This document shows positions 16,917 through 24,884 of a DNA stretch of 38,372 nucleotides, one piece after another. A model generated the notes under the pieces. The model did not search any database and was not told the DNA's origin. It saw nothing but the letters and a program-made list of their open reading frames with translations. A program made the position numbers and the translations under genes. The stretch's first letter is position 1. Each line of letters begins with the position of its first letter. The stretch is from an uncultured Lachnospiraceae bacterium. GTDB taxonomy: Bacteria; Bacillota; Clostridia; Lachnospirales; Lachnospiraceae. The stretch lies in assembly GCA_947626365.1 (NCBI GenBank), contig CANQRW010000029.1, positions 1-38,372 of the forward strand, in the 5' to 3' direction.

Positions 16917-17807
16917 ATGAAGAGAATGGCAAAATATGCAGCCTTAGCCGGACTGACGGTTTCCATGGCGGTGCCGATGACGGCTCAGGCTGCCGTGAGA
17001 GTTTATGTCATTGGAGGAAACTGCGGAGGAAATTTGTGGAGCGGAGGCGGAGACTGGAGTGTGCCGGATGAGCCGGAATGGTTCCCGGGCCAGGGAGGCA
17101 GCGCGCAGCCGGATACGCAGGGCAGGCCGGAGGTGCCTGACGAACCGGAATGGTTCCCAGGCCAGGGAGGCGGCGCGCAGCCGGATACACAGGGCAGGCC
17201 GGAGGTGCCGGATGAGCCGGAATGGTTCCCGGGCCAGGGAGAAGGCATGATGCCGGACCAACAGAACAAGCCGGATATTCAGTGGCCGGATATTCAGTGG
17301 CCGGATATTCAATGGCCAGACATCCAGTGGCCGGACATTCAGCAGCCGGATGTTCAGAAACCGGACGTTCAGAGACCGGATACGCAGAAACCGGACACAC
17401 AGCTTCCGGGTCAGGATACAGGTACAAATCAGGCGCGGGCATATATTGAAGGAGTCATTGAACTGGTTAACAGAGAAAGGACCGCGGCAGGCCTGTCTTC
17501 CGTAAGGGAAGATTCCCGTCTGACAGCGGCAGCTGCGATCCGTGCCCAGGAGATTGCCCGGAGCTTTTCTCACACAAGGCCCAATGGAAGTCATTTCAGT
17601 ACCGTGCTGAGCCAGAATGGAATTTCCTATATAAATGCAGGTGAAAATATCGCTTATGGTTTTTCCACTCCGGCAGCAGTTATGAACAGCTGGATGAACA
17701 GCGCAAGCCACAGAGCCAATATTCTGGACAGCAGATATGTTAATATTGGTATCGGATATTACCAGTCCGGCGGAACCATTTACTGCACGCAGCTGTTTAC
17801 ATATTAA
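16917..17807 (+). CDS. Secreted CAP/SCP-domain protein with proline-rich repeats
   Basis: The 296-residue protein has a signal peptide ending near AQA (residue about 25). A repeat region follows: three copies of a 24-residue unit starting VPDEPEWFPGQG, the last partial, then about ten PDIQW/PDxQx pentads to residue about 164. The C-terminal CAP domain has VNRERTAAGL, SHTRPNG, NAGENIAYG, NSASHRANIL and YCTQLF, including the two conserved histidines. This is the YkwD-like secreted CAP group, whose activity in bacteria is largely unknown. The proline-rich region is probably a wall-spanning spacer. AGGAGG lies about ten bases before the ATG. Low-complexity repeats also give a long antisense frame, which I do not count. 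Confidence 0.9.
   Translation: MKRMAKYAALAGLTVSMAVPMTAQAAVRVYVIGGNCGGNLWSGGGDWSVPDEPEWFPGQGGSAQPDTQGRPEVPDEPEWFPGQGGGAQPDTQGRPEVPDEPEWFPGQGEGMMPDQQNKPDIQWPDIQWPDIQWPDIQWPDIQQPDVQKPDVQRPDTQKPDTQLPGQDTGTNQARAYIEGVIELVNRERTAAGLSSVREDSRLTAAAAIRAQEIARSFSHTRPNGSHFSTVLSQNGISYINAGENIAYGFSTPAAVMNSWMNSASHRANILDSRYVNIGIGYYQSGGTIYCTQLFTY
17061..17240 (+). repeat. Tandem 72-bp repeats in the CAP gene
   Basis: Two full 72-bp units (17061-17132, 17133-17204) and a third partial unit (from 17205) are nearly identical. They encode the VPDEPEWFPGQG-type unit. Confidence 0.9.
17271..17408 (+). repeat. Tandem 15-bp repeats in the CAP gene
   Basis: Pentad repeats encode PDIQW five times in variants, then PDVQK, PDVQR, PDTQK and PDTQL. 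The first two or three copies are near identical, which suggests recent expansion. Confidence 0.9.
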
Positions 17808-17816
17808 AAACATTCC

Positions 17817-17845
17817 TATACAGAAGGGATATTCTATGTTATACT
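17817..17845 (+). promoter_or_regulatory. Predicted promoter placed directly before the exonuclease start
   Basis: A -35-like TATACA (17817-17822) and -10 TATACT (17840-17845) are separated by 17 bp. The ATG starts seven bases after the -10, where transcription would begin. Confidence 0.45.
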
Positions 17846-17851
17846 GTCTCC

Positions 17852-18823
17852 ATGAGTACGTATGTTGTGATGGATCTGGAGTGGAACCAGAGTCCCGAAG
17901 GCAAAGAATATTCCATAGACAATTTCCCTTTTGAGATCATTGAAATCGGAGCGGTGAAGCTGAACGAGCAGTTGGAGATGGTATCGGAATACCATCAGCT
18001 GGTGACGCCCCAGGTTTACCGGCATCTTCATTACAGGATTTCTCAGGTTACACATTTAAATATGAAGGAACTGCGAAGCGCAGGGAAACAGTTTCCGGAG
18101 GCAGTCCGGGAGTTTCTGGAGTGGTGCGGTCCGGACTGCCGGTTCTGCACGTGGGGTTCCATGGATGTGACGGAGCTTCAGCGCAATATGGCTTACTACG
18201 GACTTGACAATCCGTTTGCGTTTCCGCTGTATTACTATGATATACAGAAGCTGTACTCTTTCCGGGAAGGACTTAATAAAGAAAAGCCGGCGCTGGATTG
18301 TGCGATAGAGACACTGCGGATACAGAAGGACCGGCCTTTTCACAGGGCCCTTGACGACGCTTATTATACGGGACGCGTCATGCAGGCCATGGGATTTGAG
18401 AAATGGAAGCCATATGTATCGGTGGATTATTACCGGCTTCCGAAAAGCGCTGATGAAGAGATCTATCTGGAATTTCCCACGTATTCCAAGTATGTGTCCA
18501 GAATCTTTCCGTCGCGCGATGCGGCTCTGGCCGATAAGCGGGTTACGGATATGATCTGCGGGAAATGCAGGCGTATGCTGAGAAAGAAAATACAGTGGTT
18601 TACGTTGAACCAAAAGCAGTATTTCTGTCTGGCGGTGTGTCCGGAACATGGGTATGTCCGGGGGAAGCTGCGGGTAAAGAGAACAGAGGGAGAGAATGTT
18701 TACGTCATCAAAAAACTGAAGCATGCAGATGAAGACGGCGCCCGGAAGGTTTTTGAGAAGAAGGAGGAGCAGAGGAGCCGGAAAAAAGAGCGGGATCGGA
18801 AAAACAGGAAAAGAAATAGTTAG
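17852..18823 (+). CDS. DEDDh 3'-5' exonuclease with a zinc-ribbon-like C-terminal part
   Basis: The 323-residue protein has the DEDDh motifs MDLEWNQ (Exo I, residues about 7-13), a middle Asp in WGSMDVTELQ (Exo II) and FHRALDDAYYTG (Exo III, HxAxxDA). Together these resemble the KapD/ERI-1-like group acting on RNA or DNA ends. After residue about 200 comes a four-cysteine arrangement (CGKCRRML and CLAVCPEHG) that could bind zinc. The tail is very basic (about 285-323), suggesting nucleic-acid contact. No ribosome-binding site precedes the ATG; the putative -10 lies only seven bases upstream. The next in-frame ATG (residue 7) has no site either and would damage Exo I. Confidence 0.85.
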   Translation: MSTYVVMDLEWNQSPEGKEYSIDNFPFEIIEIGAVKLNEQLEMVSEYHQLVTPQVYRHLHYRISQVTHLNMKELRSAGKQFPEAVREFLEWCGPDCRFCTWGSMDVTELQRNMAYYGLDNPFAFPLYYYDIQKLYSFREGLNKEKPALDCAIETLRIQKDRPFHRALDDAYYTGRVMQAMGFEKWKPYVSVDYYRLPKSADEEIYLEFPTYSKYVSRIFPSRDAALADKRVTDMICGKCRRMLRKKIQWFTLNQKQYFCLAVCPEHGYVRGKLRVKRTEGENVYVIKKLKHADEDGARKVFEKKEEQRSRKKERDRKNRKRNS

Positions 18824-18831
18824 AAGCGCAT

Positions 18832-18874
18832 TGAGAAAGCGTCCCGGGCAGCTGCCTTCAGGGACGCTTTCTCA
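18832..18874. terminator. Strong stem-loop between convergent genes
   Basis: A perfect 14-bp stem (18832-18845 with 18861-18874) and a 15-base loop lie between the convergent exonuclease and carboxypeptidase genes. It overlaps the stop codon of the latter. No long T run follows on either side, so termination is likely but not textbook. Confidence 0.6.
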
Positions 18875-20371
18875 GTATCGGCGGCTGCGGGAACGGTTGG
18901 CAGACCGTCTGGCAGAACGCCGGTTCCGGCGTTTCTGCTCCATCTTCAAATCGAATTCCATGGAAGAGATGCCGCTGTTATTCAGACGCGCCAGGCGGCG
19001 CTGTCTCCGCAGCAGCCGCGCTTCCATTTCTTTTTTCTCCTGATAGGATTTGACAGCGATAATAATGACAATCAGGAGGGCCAGGGCAGCCAAAACACCG
19101 AAGATGATCCATACAATCGATGGGATTCGGAAGGGCGTCCGTTCAGAGCCGGTTTCGCCGTCCGGTGATTCCTCAGCTGCTTCTCCTGTAAGCAGTGTAA
19201 TATCGGCAATCTCAGCGATGGTGGTATCTGCAGGAAGCGTGCCGGTGCCTTCGACCGTGTTGATGGTCAGGTAGGCGGACCCCAGTTTTCGATCGCCCCA
19301 GCTGTAATCTACTTTGGCGATGGCTGAAGACGGCGCCGTATCCGGAAGCTCATAGGTAATCTGGGAAGTTACATAAGAAAAATCTCCGGATTTCGGCAGG
19401 GTCAGACGGCTGGAGGATTCCAGCTGCAGTCCGGACAGCTGAGAGGCAGGCAGCCCGGCAATGGTCATATCGTTCTGCACCGAAGCATAAGTCGTATCAA
19501 AATCAACGGTATTTACAGTCTGGAAATTTTTGAATCCGAAATCCAGAAGAGCTTTCGTGTCACGGTAGTGGGATTGATGGCCGTTTAAAATGACAGTGAT
19601 CAGCCGCATTCCGTCCCGCTCCGCAAAAGTGACCAGGGTATTGCCTGCCAGGGAAGTATATCCGGTTTTGCCGCCCAGGCAGCCCTCGTAATAGTCGGAG
19701 GTATTCCGCTTCAGCATACGATGGCCGGGATAGATGCGGGCGCCCTCCGGATTTCTTTTGGTTACCGGCAGATCGTAGTACAATGTGGAGTCAATCTGCA
19801 TGAAGGTGTCGTTCTGAAGAGCGGCCTGTCCGATCAGCGCCATATCGTAGGCGGAGGTGTAGTGTTCCGGATTGTTCAGGCCGCTGGGATTGGCAAAGTG
19901 GGAATCCTGGCATCCCAACTCCGCTGCCCGCTGGTTCATAAGGACTGTGAAATCCTCGATGGTTCCTGATACATGCTCTGCCAGGGCGTTGGCGACTTCA
20001 TTGGCGGATTTCAGGAGAAGGGCGTAGAGACAGTCCCGCACGCTGAGGGTATCACCCTCGTCCATGCCGGCGCTGGTGCTGCCTGCTTCCACATTGTAGA
20101 CCGCATTGTGGGAAAATGTGACCGTCTCATCCAAATTGCAGTGTTCAATAACGATAAGAGCGGTCAGTATCTTGGTGATGCTTGCAGGATAATAGGCGTT
20201 GTGGATGTTCTTTTCATAAAGGATGGCTCCAGTGGCTGCATCCATGAGAATACCGCCTTCCGCCTCGATGCTGACGCCTTCCGGCCATTCTCCGGCAGCG
20301 AAAGCCGGCATGTCAGGAGAAAATCCCAATATCAGCGCAAGGCAGAGGAGAAATGAAACGATTTTTTTCAT
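18872..20371 (-). CDS. D-alanyl-D-alanine carboxypeptidase (penicillin-binding protein, S11 type)
   Basis: The 499-residue protein trims the terminal D-Ala of peptidoglycan pentapeptides. It has a signal peptide (to about AFA at residue 25), the catalytic SxxK in PASITKI (about 62-68), SAN in LKSANEVAN (about 120) and KTG in GGKTGYT (about 224). A C-terminal beta domain follows. A membrane helix (about 418-440) leads to a long, highly basic tail rich in R. The usual DacA amphipathic anchor is replaced by this real helix and cytosolic tail. A longer frame reaches 20554, but the signal peptide fixes the start at 20371. It follows the TIGR01906 gene by 26 bp. Confidence 0.92.
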   Translation of the reverse strand: MKKIVSFLLCLALILGFSPDMPAFAAGEWPEGVSIEAEGGILMDAATGAILYEKNIHNAYYPASITKILTALIVIEHCNLDETVTFSHNAVYNVEAGSTSAGMDEGDTLSVRDCLYALLLKSANEVANALAEHVSGTIEDFTVLMNQRAAELGCQDSHFANPSGLNNPEHYTSAYDMALIGQAALQNDTFMQIDSTLYYDLPVTKRNPEGARIYPGHRMLKRNTSDYYEGCLGGKTGYTSLAGNTLVTFAERDGMRLITVILNGHQSHYRDTKALLDFGFKNFQTVNTVDFDTTYASVQNDMTIAGLPASQLSGLQLESSSRLTLPKSGDFSYVTSQITYELPDTAPSSAIAKVDYSWGDRKLGSAYLTINTVEGTGTLPADTTIAEIADITLLTGEAAEESPDGETGSERTPFRIPSIVWIIFGVLAALALLIVIIIAVKSYQEKKEMEARLLRRQRRLARLNNSGISSMEFDLKMEQKRRNRRSARRSANRSRSRRY

Positions 20372-20397
20372 AAAATAGAATCTCCGACAAAACAGTA

Positions 20398-21090
20398 TTA
20401 CGGTTTCCGATCCCTGCGAATCAGCACTGCGCAGATAATAAATATTATAAGAACGCTGATTCCATAGGTCAGACCAATGCGGGCTGCCGTATCCATGAAA
20501 AAGGGTTCCGGTACAATGTTGATCAGCAGATCTGTGCGCGGATCCAGAAGCCACAGGTCGTTGTTAAAGAAAATATGATGAAAAATAATAAAGTATTTGC
20601 TGAAATCGGATGCAATAATGGCAGCCAGACCGCAGATGATAAGAAAAAACAGTCCGGTGCCGGCGCAGATCGCCCGTGGCAGTACCTTTCTGAGAGGTGC
20701 CTTCATGATCACCAGAACGATCAGGCAGACTGCGGCGATCACGATACAGGAGGTACGCAGAGCCAATCCGCCCAGGAACAGACCGCGGACGTCCTCCATA
20801 TGGGCAATCTCCCTGTCGTTAAAGAACTCCCTGGGTTGTCCGTCCACGATAGCGGGCACATGAAGATCCGGCCGCCTGCCCCGCAGATAGGCCATCATCT
20901 CTGTAGTCACGTCAAGCAGATCATCCATCTCCATATGAACATCCGCGAGTACATTATACTTGGTGTATTCTTTTTCATAGTAACCCGGCGTCCAGTATGC
21001 CACGGCCTCAACAGAGGTAATTAAAAGGATAATCATCAGGCAGAAAGCGATTCCAATGCCAAGGATATAATGGATATATTTATTGTTCAT
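20398..21090 (-). CDS. TIGR01906-family (DUF1461) integral membrane protein
   Basis: The 230-residue protein has four membrane helices (about 8-30, 110-132, 140-162 and 205-225). A long outer loop holds the family's conserved stretch: MDDLLDVTTEMMAYLRGRR, FNDREIAHMEDV and FHHIFFNNDLWLLDP. The function of this Firmicutes family is unknown. It is upstream of and close to the carboxypeptidase on the same strand, so a shared envelope role is possible. The start follows an AGAGGT-like site. Confidence 0.85.
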   Translation of the reverse strand: MNNKYIHYILGIGIAFCLMIILLITSVEAVAYWTPGYYEKEYTKYNVLADVHMEMDDLLDVTTEMMAYLRGRRPDLHVPAIVDGQPREFFNDREIAHMEDVRGLFLGGLALRTSCIVIAAVCLIVLVIMKAPLRKVLPRAICAGTGLFFLIICGLAAIIASDFSKYFIIFHHIFFNNDLWLLDPRTDLLINIVPEPFFMDTAARIGLTYGISVLIIFIICAVLIRRDRKP

Positions 21091-21290
21091 ACAGATAACC
21101 TCTTTATTCCATCCCTTTATTTATCTATACAGTATAGAAGAAATGGGGACGTTTGTCAACGGCTGGGGAATCTGCCGGCGCAGATCCGCCGGTACAGACA
21201 AGGGTATCGGAAGAGTGTCGGAAGCGTATCGGCAGGAACAAAAGAGGGATACCGAAAGCGGCAGCCCTCCCTGTAAAATAACAGATATTA

Positions 21291-22166
21291 TCAATCGTGA
21301 ACCAGATATTGGCTGGACACGTAGGCCTCGGTTCCGTCGTAATTGATGATGGCCCATTCATCGTCATATGCATCAACATAATCTACGATCGTATCCGGAT
21401 CCAGAACGCCCAGCCGGCGCCCGCTGGTAGACGGCTCTGCGCGGACATTCAGATAATCATTGGTCTTGAATACGGCCGGCGGCGTAGTCTCAGCCATGGT
21501 TTCCAGAGCCGGCGTAGTCTCAGGAAGAGGCTCCTCGAATGTAGTCTCCGGCGCGGCGGATGTCTCCTCGTCCTCCGTCTTGCCGCCTCGGAAGAAGCGG
21601 ACGACTGCGAAAATGAGAATAACGACAATTACGATCAAGAGCAGTCTCATCAGGTCGGTACTGGTGAAAGGGAACCCCTGATTGGGACGTTTGCGGCTTC
21701 TGGCCTGACCGGAGGAGGCCCGGCTTCTGGTTTGTTCAGGTCTCTGCTGAGATTTCTGCGGCCTCTGTTGGGATTTCTGCTGCTGTCCCTGTCCCCTGCG
21801 GTTAAAGTCTTTGGAAAATGTATAAACTTCCTGAGTCAAAAGGTGATAGGCCTGGTTGGCATCGTAGGCATTATCGCTTCCGTCGTGAACTGCTTTATTG
21901 CCCAGCATGCGGATTTTATGGTAGTGTTCGCAGGTAGTCTTGCTGATCCAGCGGTTTGTATACAGTTCGTCGATCAGAGATGACATATCCTGATTCGTGT
22001 TCTGCGTGGTGATCATAGCTTTGTCACACAGATCCCGAATCATGTATTCCAAGGTCTGGCGGCATCTGACCATGGCCAGATTGTATTTCTTCTGATTGAT
22101 CAGGCTTTCGGCTTCCTGAACACCCAGGCGGATCTTATCCCAGCGGTTGCTTTGTGATACTGCCAT
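21291..22166 (-). CDS. Membrane protein with N-terminal DUF4145-like and C-terminal SH3 domains
   Basis: The 291-residue protein starts with a helical domain (about 8-125). The segment LAMVRCRQTLEYMIRDLC and then MLGNKAVHDG resembles DUF4145 domains often seen on nuclease or abortive-infection proteins. A glutamine- and arginine-rich linker (about 125-165), a helix (LMRLLLIVIVVILIFAVVRF, about 172-191), a threonine- and proline-rich spacer and a bacterial SH3 domain (DYLNVRAEPSTSGRRLGVL) follow. The domain order predicts a cytosolic N-terminus and a wall-facing SH3. A longer frame runs to 22406, but AAAGGAGG before the ATG at 22166 decides the start. It is divergent from trmB. Confidence 0.8.
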   Translation of the reverse strand: MAVSQSNRWDKIRLGVQEAESLINQKKYNLAMVRCRQTLEYMIRDLCDKAMITTQNTNQDMSSLIDELYTNRWISKTTCEHYHKIRMLGNKAVHDGSDNAYDANQAYHLLTQEVYTFSKDFNRRGQGQQQKSQQRPQKSQQRPEQTRSRASSGQARSRKRPNQGFPFTSTDLMRLLLIVIVVILIFAVVRFFRGGKTEDEETSAAPETTFEEPLPETTPALETMAETTPPAVFKTNDYLNVRAEPSTSGRRLGVLDPDTIVDYVDAYDDEWAIINYDGTEAYVSSQYLVHD

Positions 22167-22356
22167 AGATATCCTCCTTTGCGATATTAGACACGTTCGC
22201 ATGATTGATATTACAATTATACTATTTTTCGACAATTTATGCACTAAAAATTTTGCAATGTAAGAGAAAATTAAAAAACGGACGACAGATTCTATTGAAA
22301 TACGGGGATTCTGATGATAAAATGATGAAACACAGGAACATTCAGGGGGAAGAAGC

Positions 22357-23004
22357 ATGCGATTGCGCCATATTTCAGGGGCGGAACAGAAGATAGAAGA
22401 AAGCATACATGTGATTCAGGAGCCAAAGATGTGGAAAGGCCGCTGGGCAGAGCTGTTTGGCAATGAATATCCGATTCACATGGAGATTGGCATGGGAAAA
22501 GGGAAATTCCTCATGGAGATGGCGAAAGCGGCGCCCCGGATTAATTATGTGGGGGTGGAACGGTATTCATCCGTGCTTTTAAAAGCGGTTCAGAAGCAGG
22601 AAGAGCTTTTGCTTCCCAATATCCGTTTTCTTTGCATCGATGCTCTGGAGCTTCCGGAGATGTTTGCCGATGGTGAAGTGGGGCGGATTTATCTCAATTT
22701 CTCCGACCCGTGGCCTAAGGACCGGCACGCCAAGCGAAGACTGACCTCCCCCAGGTTTATGAAAGTATACGATCAGATTCTGGCGGCGGATGGTTCTGTG
22801 GAATTTAAAACGGACAACATGGAACTGTTCGATTATTCCCTGGAGTCGATTCCCGCTTCCGGCTGGAAGATCGAGATGGAGACCAGAGATCTCCATCACA
22901 GCCCCTATGCGGCGGGCAATGTGATGACGGAGTACGAAGAGAAATTTTCATCCCGCGGAAATCCCATCTGCAAACTGATTGCGGTTAGGGAAAGGATGAA
23001 GTAA
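22357..23004 (+). CDS. trmB: tRNA (guanine-N7-)-methyltransferase
   Basis: The 215-residue enzyme places m7G46 in the variable loop of tRNAs using S-adenosylmethionine. Family signatures are IHMEIGMGKGKFLMEMA (SAM-binding, about 41-57), YVGVERYSSVL, the catalytic-site NFSDPWPKDRHAKRRL (about 116-131), FKTDN and the closing HSPYAAGN plus TEYEEKF. The length is normal. The start at 22357 follows GGGGGAAG. Confidence 0.95.
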   Translation: MRLRHISGAEQKIEESIHVIQEPKMWKGRWAELFGNEYPIHMEIGMGKGKFLMEMAKAAPRINYVGVERYSSVLLKAVQKQEELLLPNIRFLCIDALELPEMFADGEVGRIYLNFSDPWPKDRHAKRRLTSPRFMKVYDQILAADGSVEFKTDNMELFDYSLESIPASGWKIEMETRDLHHSPYAAGNVMTEYEEKFSSRGNPICKLIAVRERMK

Positions 23005-23046
23005 AATAAAAAAGAGGGCATAGAATATTAGAAACCGGAAAAACTG

Positions 23047-23205
23047 GTGGTAAAGGTGTCGTTTAAGGAGTCATTTGTCAAGAAGCTTCAGCAGAGCACC
23101 TGCGACAAGACGGAGCTGAATCGGCAGGTGCTGCGAATTCAGAGATCTTTGAGAGAGATACAAAAGGTTCTCAGCGGAACGGAAAAGCACCATAAAAGCA
23201 AGTAA
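23047..23205 (+). CDS. Possible small helical protein, 52 codons
   Basis: Between trmB and trxA, a frame from GTG (23047) to TAA encodes a basic, helix-favouring peptide with FKESFVKKLQQSTCDKTEL and REIQKVLSG. No ATG is present and the ribosome-binding site is weak; GTG at 23056 is an alternative start. It has no recognised domain. The heptad-like spacing suggests a coil. It may also be the tail of a decayed gene. Confidence 0.35.
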   Translation: MVKVSFKESFVKKLQQSTCDKTELNRQVLRIQRSLREIQKVLSGTEKHHKSK

Positions 23206-23237
23206 GAATCAATATACAAGAAGGAGGAATGATGGTA

Positions 23238-23555
23238 ATGGCAATGGTATTGACAGACAGCAATTTTGAGGCAGAAGTGTATGAGGCGGATGTACCGGTA
23301 TTGGTAGACTTCTACGCAGATTGGTGCGGTCCCTGCAAGGCCATGGGTCCTGCGGTTGATGCGCTGACCAAGGAATATGAAGGCAGAATTAAGGTCGGCA
23401 AGATCAACGTGGACGACAACCAGGAGATTGCGGCCCAGTACGGCGTGATGTCCATTCCGACATTCATTGTGTTTAAAGGAAAGAACGTAAAGGCTAAGCT
23501 GGTGGGAATGCAGGATCGGAAAACACTGGCGGGAGCGCTGGACGGCGCACTGTAG
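23238..23555 (+). CDS. trxA: Thioredoxin
   Basis: The roughly 105-residue single thioredoxin domain has the active site ADWCGPCKAMGP (about 25-36) and the cis-proline SIPTFIVF. It reduces protein disulfides in the cytosol, recharged by thioredoxin reductase, whose gene is not in the window. Four in-frame ATGs (23229, 23232, 23238, 23244) follow an AAGGAGG at 23221-23227. The first is too close to the site; 23232 or 23238 are most likely. Confidence 0.93.
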   Translation: MAMVLTDSNFEAEVYEADVPVLVDFYADWCGPCKAMGPAVDALTKEYEGRIKVGKINVDDNQEIAAQYGVMSIPTFIVFKGKNVKAKLVGMQDRKTLAGALDGAL

Positions 23556-23610
23556 ATTTCGGTTTTTGCGGATGTTTGCGGAGAAGTTTCAAAAAAGTAC
23601 AAAAAAGGGG

Positions 23611-23639
23611 TTGACTTTTGTCAACCCCTGCGCTAAAAT
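23611..23639 (+). promoter_or_regulatory. Promoter of tRNA-Lys inside a stem-loop
   Basis: A -35 TTGACT (23611-23616) and -10 TAAAAT (23634-23639) are spaced by 17 bp. The -35 lies within a 9-bp inverted repeat, GGGGTTGAC / GTCAACCCC (about 23607-23628), which on the minus strand is followed by a T run and could also act as a reverse terminator. Confidence 0.65.
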
Positions 23640-23690
23640 ATGTGACGTGCTGGAGAGATGAGAGATTTGGCACTGAAATTGAACAAAAGA

Positions 23691-23763
23691 GCGCCCTTAG
23701 CTCAGTTGGTAGAGCAGTAGACTCTTAATCTATTTGTCCAGGGTTCGAGTCCCTGAGGGCGCA
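23691..23763 (+). tRNA. tRNA-Lys (anticodon CUU)
   Basis: The 73-base cloverleaf has a perfect 7-bp acceptor stem (GCGCCCT / AGGGCGC), a D-arm with AGCTCAGTTGGTAGAGC, anticodon loop CTCTTAA with CTT, and a T-arm with GGTTCGAGTCC. The discriminator is A, and CCA is not encoded. Its 3' half and downstream terminator are repeated at 25271 and, in decayed form, at 27321. Confidence 0.95.
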
Positions 23764-23813
23764 CGTAAAGTACTGGTTTTGCGGACGTATGAGCTGCGGG
23801 GCCGGTGCTTTTT
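23735..23813 (+). repeat. tRNA-Lys 3' end direct repeat, copy A
   Basis: This is the native copy: T-arm, acceptor 3' strand and the terminator behind the tRNA. It matches copy B (25271-25349) at all but about three of 79 positions. Confidence 0.9.
23769..23813 (+). terminator. Intrinsic terminator of tRNA-Lys
   Basis: The stem AGTACTGG (23769-23776) pairs with CCGGTGCT (23802-23809), allowing G-U pairs, and a TTTTT run follows. Confidence 0.7.
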
Positions 23814-23898
23814 CTTTATAGGAAATTCCGAGATTTGGGAAGGATTACAGATGTGGTAACAGGAAGACTCGGCTATGAACATTGGTGGAGTAAAGAGT

Positions 23899-24327
23899 AT
23901 GAGCGGAGAGAAGAAGCTGATCTATAATGTCATTGAGTTTAAAGTCAGCCCTTTTTCATACAGACTGGAGTTTAAAAGCAGGATTACACTGGTGCGGGGT
24001 GACAGCGCCACAGGAAAGACATACCTGTACCAGGTTATGGAAGATTTGAAAATGACAGAAGAATACAGTTGCATAAAGCAGTTTAATTATAAGAGTGAGG
24101 AATTTCACTCGGAGCTTAAAAGGTGCAAGGATAAGTTTATTGTAGTTGATAATGCGGATATCATTCTGGATGATGAAGACAGGGCATTTATCAATTTTGA
24201 AAAGAGTAACCAATACCTGCTCTTTTTACGGAATTGCGACGGATTAAATCTGTCAGCCGATAGTTTTATGATTCTGCGTGAGAAGGGATATCTGGTTACC
24301 TTGGAAAAGGAATTGGTGACAGGATGA
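23899..24327 (+). CDS. Small P-loop NTPase-like protein
   Basis: The roughly 142-residue protein has a Walker A motif VRGDSATGKTYLY (about residues 29-41) and a Walker B-like KFIVVDNADIIL (about 80-91), which is short for an ATPase. I do not recognise the family. ATG 23875 is in frame, but GGAG eight bases before ATG 23899 favours the latter. It overlaps the next gene by four bases (ATGA), so the two form a unit. It could be a sensor or nucleotide-binding subunit of an accessory system carried by the island; no function is assigned. Confidence 0.65.
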   Translation: MSGEKKLIYNVIEFKVSPFSYRLEFKSRITLVRGDSATGKTYLYQVMEDLKMTEEYSCIKQFNYKSEEFHSELKRCKDKFIVVDNADIILDDEDRAFINFEKSNQYLLFLRNCDGLNLSADSFMILREKGYLVTLEKELVTG

Positions 24328-24820
24328 AATATCTTTGGACGGAGGATCGAGGTGCCGGGCTGCATTTCTGGGAATTGGCGAATCAATACCTGTTCCAGAA
24401 CCGGCCGGCGGTTGAAAGTAAGTTCAGCAATCAGGGTTTGCTGGATGCGGTGAGGGCTTTGCGGCCGGAACCGGAAGGAAGGATAAAATTGCGATACGCA
24501 GGCATATTCTGGATGCGATAAAGGATCATAGGATAGATCTTGATGGTATCGAAGATGAAAAAGCCTTAGATTACGTAAAAGGGTTTAAGCGTTTTTCCAC
24601 GGAGAGAATCATCAAATCCCTTGCCTATGAATTGACGGATGGGGACGCCTGGAGCGTGAAGGGCGACCGGATGGGGGCGTGTTGGCATGAGGACTGCTGC
24701 GTTCTCGCTGTGCCGGAGCGTGCGCATTGTGGGATAGACGCCTTGTCCGGAGGGGAGAAAATGATGACTTTGTTACTGGATAATGAGACAAAACGTATTG
24801 TAAAAGATATCAAAGTATAA
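24324..24820 (+). pseudogene. Partner of the P-loop gene, split by a frameshift
   Basis: The first frame (24324-24521) encodes KYLWTEDRGAGLHFWELANQ and then runs out of frame near 24478. From about 24479 the -1 frame continues with coding character (IAIRRHILDAIKDH, GFKRFSTERIIKSLAYEL, IDALSGGEKMMTLLLDN) to a TAA at 24820. Joined, it would be about 165 residues. No slippery heptamer is visible at GGAAGGATAAAA, so a one-base loss or a sequencing error is likelier than programmed frameshifting. The family is unknown to me. Confidence 0.6.
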
Positions 24821-24884
24821 GTGATAGTGTACATATAGTGTACAAAAACGAAGTGCAGAGATATTTAGTCATCTAAGTCCAGAA

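Noticed and set aside
17271-17408. Short regular repeats as a possible CRISPR array
   Set aside because: Units are contiguous 15-mers without spacers and keep a reading frame (PDIQW pentads), so they are protein repeats.
16944-17813. Long minus-strand frame (289 codons) across the CAP gene
   Set aside because: It is produced by repeat codons lacking stops on the opposite strand. It has no domain and no ribosome-binding site, while the plus strand has a signal peptide and a CAP domain.
24470-24500. Programmed -1 frameshifting between the two halves of the 24324-24820 gene
   Set aside because: No slippery heptamer or obvious downstream pseudoknot; simple mutation or sequencing error is more economical.
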